Source of the DNA: an uncultured SAR86 cluster bacterium
GTDB taxonomy: Bacteria; Pseudomonadota; Gammaproteobacteria; Magnimaribacterales; D2472
Length of the DNA: 64,000 bases
Assembly: GCA_902586925.1 (NCBI GenBank)
Contig: CACIJE010000001.1
Location: forward strand, 396,104-460,103
Direction of reading: 5' to 3'
This document shows, in pieces, positions 60,452 through 64,000 of the stretch (position 1 is its first letter; every line of letters starts with the position of its first letter). The notes under the pieces are model-generated. The model searched no databases and was not told the origin of the DNA. It worked only from the letters and a program-made list of their open reading frames with translations. A program made the position numbers and the translations under genes.

Positions 60452-61229
60452 TCATATTTCCCTTATAAATTAAGTTGGCAGGACCTTTAACAATTATGTT
60501 ATCTTTACCTTTTTTAAAATTTAACTCTCCACCTATTGACTTCACCTTGACAGACTTATTACTGTTTGAAAGCAAACTCGAGGCAACACATAACGAAGCA
60601 GACCCACATGAAAGAGTCTCTCCTACTCCATTTTCGTATGTTCTTATTTCAATATGTTCATTATTTTTTCTGAAAATTGATAGATTGATATTAAATTTTT
60701 TTATAATGCCCTCAAGATTTTTATAAATATTATTTAAATTTGCTTTTTTTATTGCTCTCATCTTAATACAGAGGTGATTATTTCCAATATTTGATAGAAA
60801 AAAATCATCTTTAACTTTTCTTTCTAACTTTTTTATTAAGTTCTTTTCTGAAAAGGGAGAGGGACAATCTATTGAAACTTCAACAGTGTTATTTCTACCT
60901 GGAGCACAAATAATATTTTTTGATTTTGTTTGTATATTAATTTTACCTTTTGGTGCAAAGTTATTTTGCCATATGTATTTTGAAGCACATCTTATGCCAT
61001 TCAAACACATGCCAGCCTCTGAACCATCTGAGTTATAAAATTTCAAGAAGAAATTACTACTTGCTAGTGTTGGAAGACAAACATTTATAAGCTGATCAAA
61101 TCCAATGCCTGTATTTCTATCTGAGATTTTCTTAACTTTAGTTTTATTAATTTTTATATCAGATTCTATGGAGTTTATGATTACAAAGTCATTTCCATTA
61201 CCATGCCATTTTTCAAAATTCAGATTCAA
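60444..61229 (-). CDS. dapF: Diaminopimelate epimerase
   Basis: A 261-aa protein. It starts LNFEKWHGNGNDFVIINS. The two catalytic Cys are present in NSDGSEAGMCLNGIRC and GVGETLSCGSAS. Both have lost the Gly that usually follows or comes soon after (CGNG to CLNG; CGSGA/CGTGA to CGSAS). It makes meso-diaminopimelate for lysine and peptidoglycan. It overlaps the end of lysA by 17 bases. Confidence 0.92.
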   Translation of the reverse strand: MNLNFEKWHGNGNDFVIINSIESDIKINKTKVKKISDRNTGIGFDQLINVCLPTLASSNFFLKFYNSDGSEAGMCLNGIRCASKYIWQNNFAPKGKINIQTKSKNIICAPGRNNTVEVSIDCPSPFSEKNLIKKLERKVKDDFFLSNIGNNHLCIKMRAIKKANLNNIYKNLEGIIKKFNINLSIFRKNNEHIEIRTYENGVGETLSCGSASLCVASSLLSNSNKSVKVKSIGGELNFKKGKDNIIVKGPANLIYKGNMNE

Positions 61230-62454
61230 TATTTACCTCATTTTTAATTAAGTCATCATATGATTCTCTTTTGCGGATAACTTTAAATTTGCTGCCGTCC
61301 ACTAATATCTCAGGAGGCTTTCTTCTTGAATTGTAATTTGAAGACATGACATGTCCATAAGCTCCAGCAGTCTTCACTGCCAAAACATCGCCCTCAGATG
61401 CTTCTAGCAAATAATCTTTGGCAAGAACATCTGATGATTCACATATCGGACCAACTATTGTCCAACTATTAGCTTTTGACTTACCTTTTTTCACATTTAT
61501 TACGTCGTGCTTAGCCCCATACAAAGCAGGCCTAATTAAATCATTCATACCTGCATCAACAATTAGATATTTGCCTTTTATGTATTCAACACTCGTCAAC
61601 ATGATACCTGCATTACCAGAAATACTTCTTCCAGGCTCAAGAATAATTTTTTCATTTCTGTCATTTAGCTCTTTTTTTATATCTTTAACTAGATCGCCTG
61701 GAAATGGAAAATCTGATTCAGTATATGAAATTCCAAGCCCACCCCCAATATCAAGAAACCTTAGTTCAATACCAGTATTGTTAATTTCTTGTGCAAGCTT
61801 TTTTATATACTTTGCTGATTCTTTAAAGTCATTTAAATCAAATATTTGAGAGCCAATATGACATGACAATCCAATAAGATTTAATGAATCAGAACTAGAT
61901 ATATATTTTGATAGTTTTAAAACACCGTCTAATAAGATACCAAATTTATCTTTTTTTCTTCCAGTTTTAATATATTCGTGACCGCCTGAATCTATTTCTG
62001 GATTAAATCTTATTGCAACATCAACGATTGTTTTTTCTTTTTTAGCTATTCTTTCAATTCTCAGCATTTCTGATTCTGATTCGATATTGAATGAAAGAAT
62101 ATCTTTTTTTATTCCTTGGATAATTTCAGCATTAGTTTTTGCAATACCAGTAAAAATAATTTTTTTTGGATCAGCTCCTGCAGAAATCACTCTTTCTAAT
62201 TCACCTCCTGAAACAATATCAAAACCACTACCTTTTTCATTTAATAATCTTAATATAGAAATATTACTCAGAGACTTTACGGAGAAACAAACTATTCCCT
62301 CATTTTTTACAAAAGCATTTGAATAGGCATCAAAATTGTCCTCAAGAGTTTTTTTTGAATAAACATAAGATGGCGTACCATACTTTGATGCTATATCTGA
62401 AACTGGCACATCTTCACAAAAAAGAACACCATTTTTATAAAAAAAATTACTCAT
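61213..62454 (-). CDS. lysA: Diaminopimelate decarboxylase
   Basis: A 413-aa PLP enzyme of alanine-racemase-like fold III. PLP Lys is in ICFSVKSLSN, HIGSQI and IGGGLGIS(Y) line the phosphate site, and VGPICESSDVLA carries the partner-subunit Cys. It makes lysine in the last step. The order lptM-lysA-dapF-DUF484-xerC is standard in gammaproteobacteria. Confidence 0.96.
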   Translation of the reverse strand: MSNFFYKNGVLFCEDVPVSDIASKYGTPSYVYSKKTLEDNFDAYSNAFVKNEGIVCFSVKSLSNISILRLLNEKGSGFDIVSGGELERVISAGADPKKIIFTGIAKTNAEIIQGIKKDILSFNIESESEMLRIERIAKKEKTIVDVAIRFNPEIDSGGHEYIKTGRKKDKFGILLDGVLKLSKYISSSDSLNLIGLSCHIGSQIFDLNDFKESAKYIKKLAQEINNTGIELRFLDIGGGLGISYTESDFPFPGDLVKDIKKELNDRNEKIILEPGRSISGNAGIMLTSVEYIKGKYLIVDAGMNDLIRPALYGAKHDVINVKKGKSKANSWTIVGPICESSDVLAKDYLLEASEGDVLAVKTAGAYGHVMSSNYNSRRKPPEILVDGSKFKVIRKRESYDDLIKNEVNIESEF

Positions 62455-62470
62455 TTATCAAAATATAATT

Positions 62471-62551
62471 CTAGAATATCAAAGGGCCTTTTACCCCACA
62501 TCCAAATACAAGGGTCAGCAAAAGTAAACAAAAAACACTTTTTAAATTCAT
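62471..62551 (-). CDS. lptM: LptM (YifL)-type small lipoprotein, minimal 26 aa (missed by the ORF track)
   Basis: The minus strand encodes MNLKSVFCLLLLTLVFGCGVKGPLIF followed by TAG; the quote ends the gene here as CGVKGPL plus two residues. The signal peptide and lipobox (VFGC) are followed by the CGxKGPL motif that defines LptM, which helps LptD mature in Escherichia coli. Usual family members have 40 or more residues after this motif; here only nine mature residues remain. It sits 16 bases before lysA, the usual place. Confidence 0.8.
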   Translation of the reverse strand: MNLKSVFCLLLLTLVFGCGVKGPLIF

Positions 62552-62596
62552 GACATTATTATGAATTTAAATAGTCAAAATTGATATAAAAGCTTT

Positions 62597-63991
62597 TTAG
62601 TATTTATAACTTTCTTCTTTGAAAGGCCCATCTTTTGGAACATTAATATAATCTGCTTGCTCTTCAGTAAGCTGTGTTACGGTTCCTCCAAAACCTTCCA
62701 CCATTAGGCTGGCCACCTCTTCATCAAGTTTTTTTGGAAGAACTTCCACTGTAATCATTTCTGCTTTTTTGTCAGCATCATTTACATTAGCAAAACCTTG
62801 TTTATATAAATGAATTTGAGCCAAGACTTGATTGGCAAATGATCCGTCCATAATTCTACTAGGATGCCCTGTTGCATTACCGAGATTAACCAGTCTTCCT
62901 TCGGCAAGTAAGATCACATAATTTTTACTTGAAAGATCTGGTGTTCCATCTGGAGCAGTGTCTCTAAATACTCTATGAACTTGAGGTTTTATTTCATCCC
63001 AATAATAGTTTTCTCGCATAAAAGCCGTATCAATTTCGTTATCAAAATGTCCAATATTACAGATTACAGCTGTATTTTTGAGAGTATCTATCATTGCAGA
63101 ATCACAAACGTTTACGTTTCCAGTTGTTGTTACAATAAGATCCGTATCTCCCATAACAGACATATTTATGTCTTTTGGATCTCTAGTAACAACTCCATTC
63201 TTATAGCAAGAAACAACGGAGAAGCCATCCATGCATGCTTGCATTGCACAAATCGGGTCAGATTCAACAACACTAACAATCATTCCTTCTTGCGCCAAAC
63301 TTGCTGCAGAGCCTTTACCCACATCACCGTAACCAATTACAAGACCTTTCTTTCCTGAAAGAAGCATATCTGTGCCTCTCTTTAACGCATCATTAAGACT
63401 ATGTCTGCATCCATATTTGTTATCATTTTTTGCTTTTGTTACTGAATCATTAACATTAATTGCTGGAATCTTAAGCTCACCCTTTTCAAGCATTTCTTTT
63501 AATCTATGAACGCCAGTAGTGGTTTCTTCAGATACACCATGAATAGTTTCTAACATATCTGGAAATTTTGAGTGGACCATTGAAGTAAGGTCGCTTCCAT
63601 CATCAAGAATCATATTTGCATCCCATGGTTTTCCATCTTTACATATGGTTTGCTCAATACACCATTCGTATTCCTCATCAGTTTCACCTTTCCATGCAAA
63701 AACAGGTATCCCTATTGCTGCCATTGCAGCTGCAGCATGATCTTGAGTTGAAAAAATGTTACATGACGACCACCTTAACTCTGCTCCGAGATCTACAAGT
63801 GTTTCCATTAGGACTGCAGTTTGAATTGTCATATGAATGCATCCCATTATTTTTGCCCCAGCTAGAGGTTGTTCATCTCTATATTTATCTCTGAGGGCCA
63901 TTAAGGCTGGCATTTCATTCTCAGCAAGAGATATTTCTCTTCTTCCAAATTCAGCAAGTTTTATATCAGCTACTTTGTAATCATTATCCAT
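62597..63991 (-). CDS. ahcY: Adenosylhomocysteinase
   Basis: A 464-aa NAD-dependent enzyme. It has the conserved [12 protein letters not shown] and [15 protein letters not shown], the NAD-binding [15 protein letters not shown], the catalytic Lys-Asp region [13 protein letters not shown] and the C-terminal hook ending PFKEESYKY. It hydrolyses S-adenosylhomocysteine to adenosine and homocysteine. The insert seen in the proteobacterial form (about residues 150-190) is present. The start lies 9 bases from the window edge, so the promoter is outside. Confidence 0.97.
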   Translation of the reverse strand: MDNDYKVADIKLAEFGRREISLAENEMPALMALRDKYRDEQPLAGAKIMGCIHMTIQTAVLMETLVDLGAELRWSSCNIFSTQDHAAAAMAAIGIPVFAWKGETDEEYEWCIEQTICKDGKPWDANMILDDGSDLTSMVHSKFPDMLETIHGVSEETTTGVHRLKEMLEKGELKIPAINVNDSVTKAKNDNKYGCRHSLNDALKRGTDMLLSGKKGLVIGYGDVGKGSAASLAQEGMIVSVVESDPICAMQACMDGFSVVSCYKNGVVTRDPKDINMSVMGDTDLIVTTTGNVNVCDSAMIDTLKNTAVICNIGHFDNEIDTAFMRENYYWDEIKPQVHRVFRDTAPDGTPDLSSKNYVILLAEGRLVNLGNATGHPSRIMDGSFANQVLAQIHLYKQGFANVNDADKKAEMITVEVLPKKLDEEVASLMVEGFGGTVTQLTEEQADYINVPKDGPFKEESYKY

Positions 63992-64000
63992 ATTATTTTC

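Overview
The window is a 64 kb piece of an AT-rich, tightly packed chromosome, almost certainly from a streamlined marine gammaproteobacterium. SAR86 or a close relative is my inference from low GC, Lys/Asn-rich proteins, one-base gene overlaps and gammaproteobacterial gene order; nothing in the window proves the clade. It spans the chromosome-origin neighbourhood. No rRNA, tRNA or CRISPR was seen.

Layout. (1) 1-4183: an accessory tract downstream of glmS. Small minus-strand genes are separated by repeated copies of the last codons of glmS (Ser-Val-Thr-Val-Glu-stop and variants). One segment (1783-3527) is bounded by 22-bp inverted repeats. (2) 4184-21736, all minus strand: glmS, glmU, the F1Fo ATP synthase operon (atpCDGAHFEB, atpI), parB, parA, rsmG, mnmG, mnmE, yidC, rnpA and rpmH. 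rpmH is absent from the ORF track. (3) 21737-21914: the probable oriC/dnaA promoter region. (4) 21915-27314, plus strand: dnaA-dnaN-recF-gyrB, with a parS-like palindrome at the end of recF. (5) 27311-37679: a PlsC-type acyltransferase, a single-chain glycyl-tRNA synthetase, an LpxL-type acyltransferase, trkH-trkA, fmt-def, then purE-tsaC-hemF-aroE-yheV. (6) 37814-46008: a complete aa3-type cytochrome c oxidase locus with assembly factors (coxBA, ctaG, coxC, SURF1, ctaA, ctaB, SCO). (7) 46005-53982: an MDR oxidoreductase, gshA, pckA, dsbB and polA. (8) 53992-57986: a hydrolase, a COQ4-like protein, engB, then cytochrome c4, dsbA and a cupredoxin. (9) 57983-63991: ubiK, a HAD phosphatase, xerC, DUF484, dapF, lysA, a minimal lptM and ahcY.

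How it fits together. The core is chromosome replication and partition (dnaA/dnaN/recF/gyrB, parAB/parS), ribosome and membrane-protein biogenesis (rpmH, rnpA, yidC, mnmE/mnmG, rsmG), respiration and ATP synthesis (cytochrome oxidase, cytochrome c4, ATP synthase), periplasmic disulfide formation (dsbA, dsbB) and envelope precursors (glmS/glmU, dapF, acyltransferases). The most unusual part is the glmS-proximal tract. It looks like a cassette array in which each gene is punctuated by a displaced glmS 3-prime end. The tails differ from glmS mainly at third codon positions, as expected if each was once the functional end of a glmS gene.
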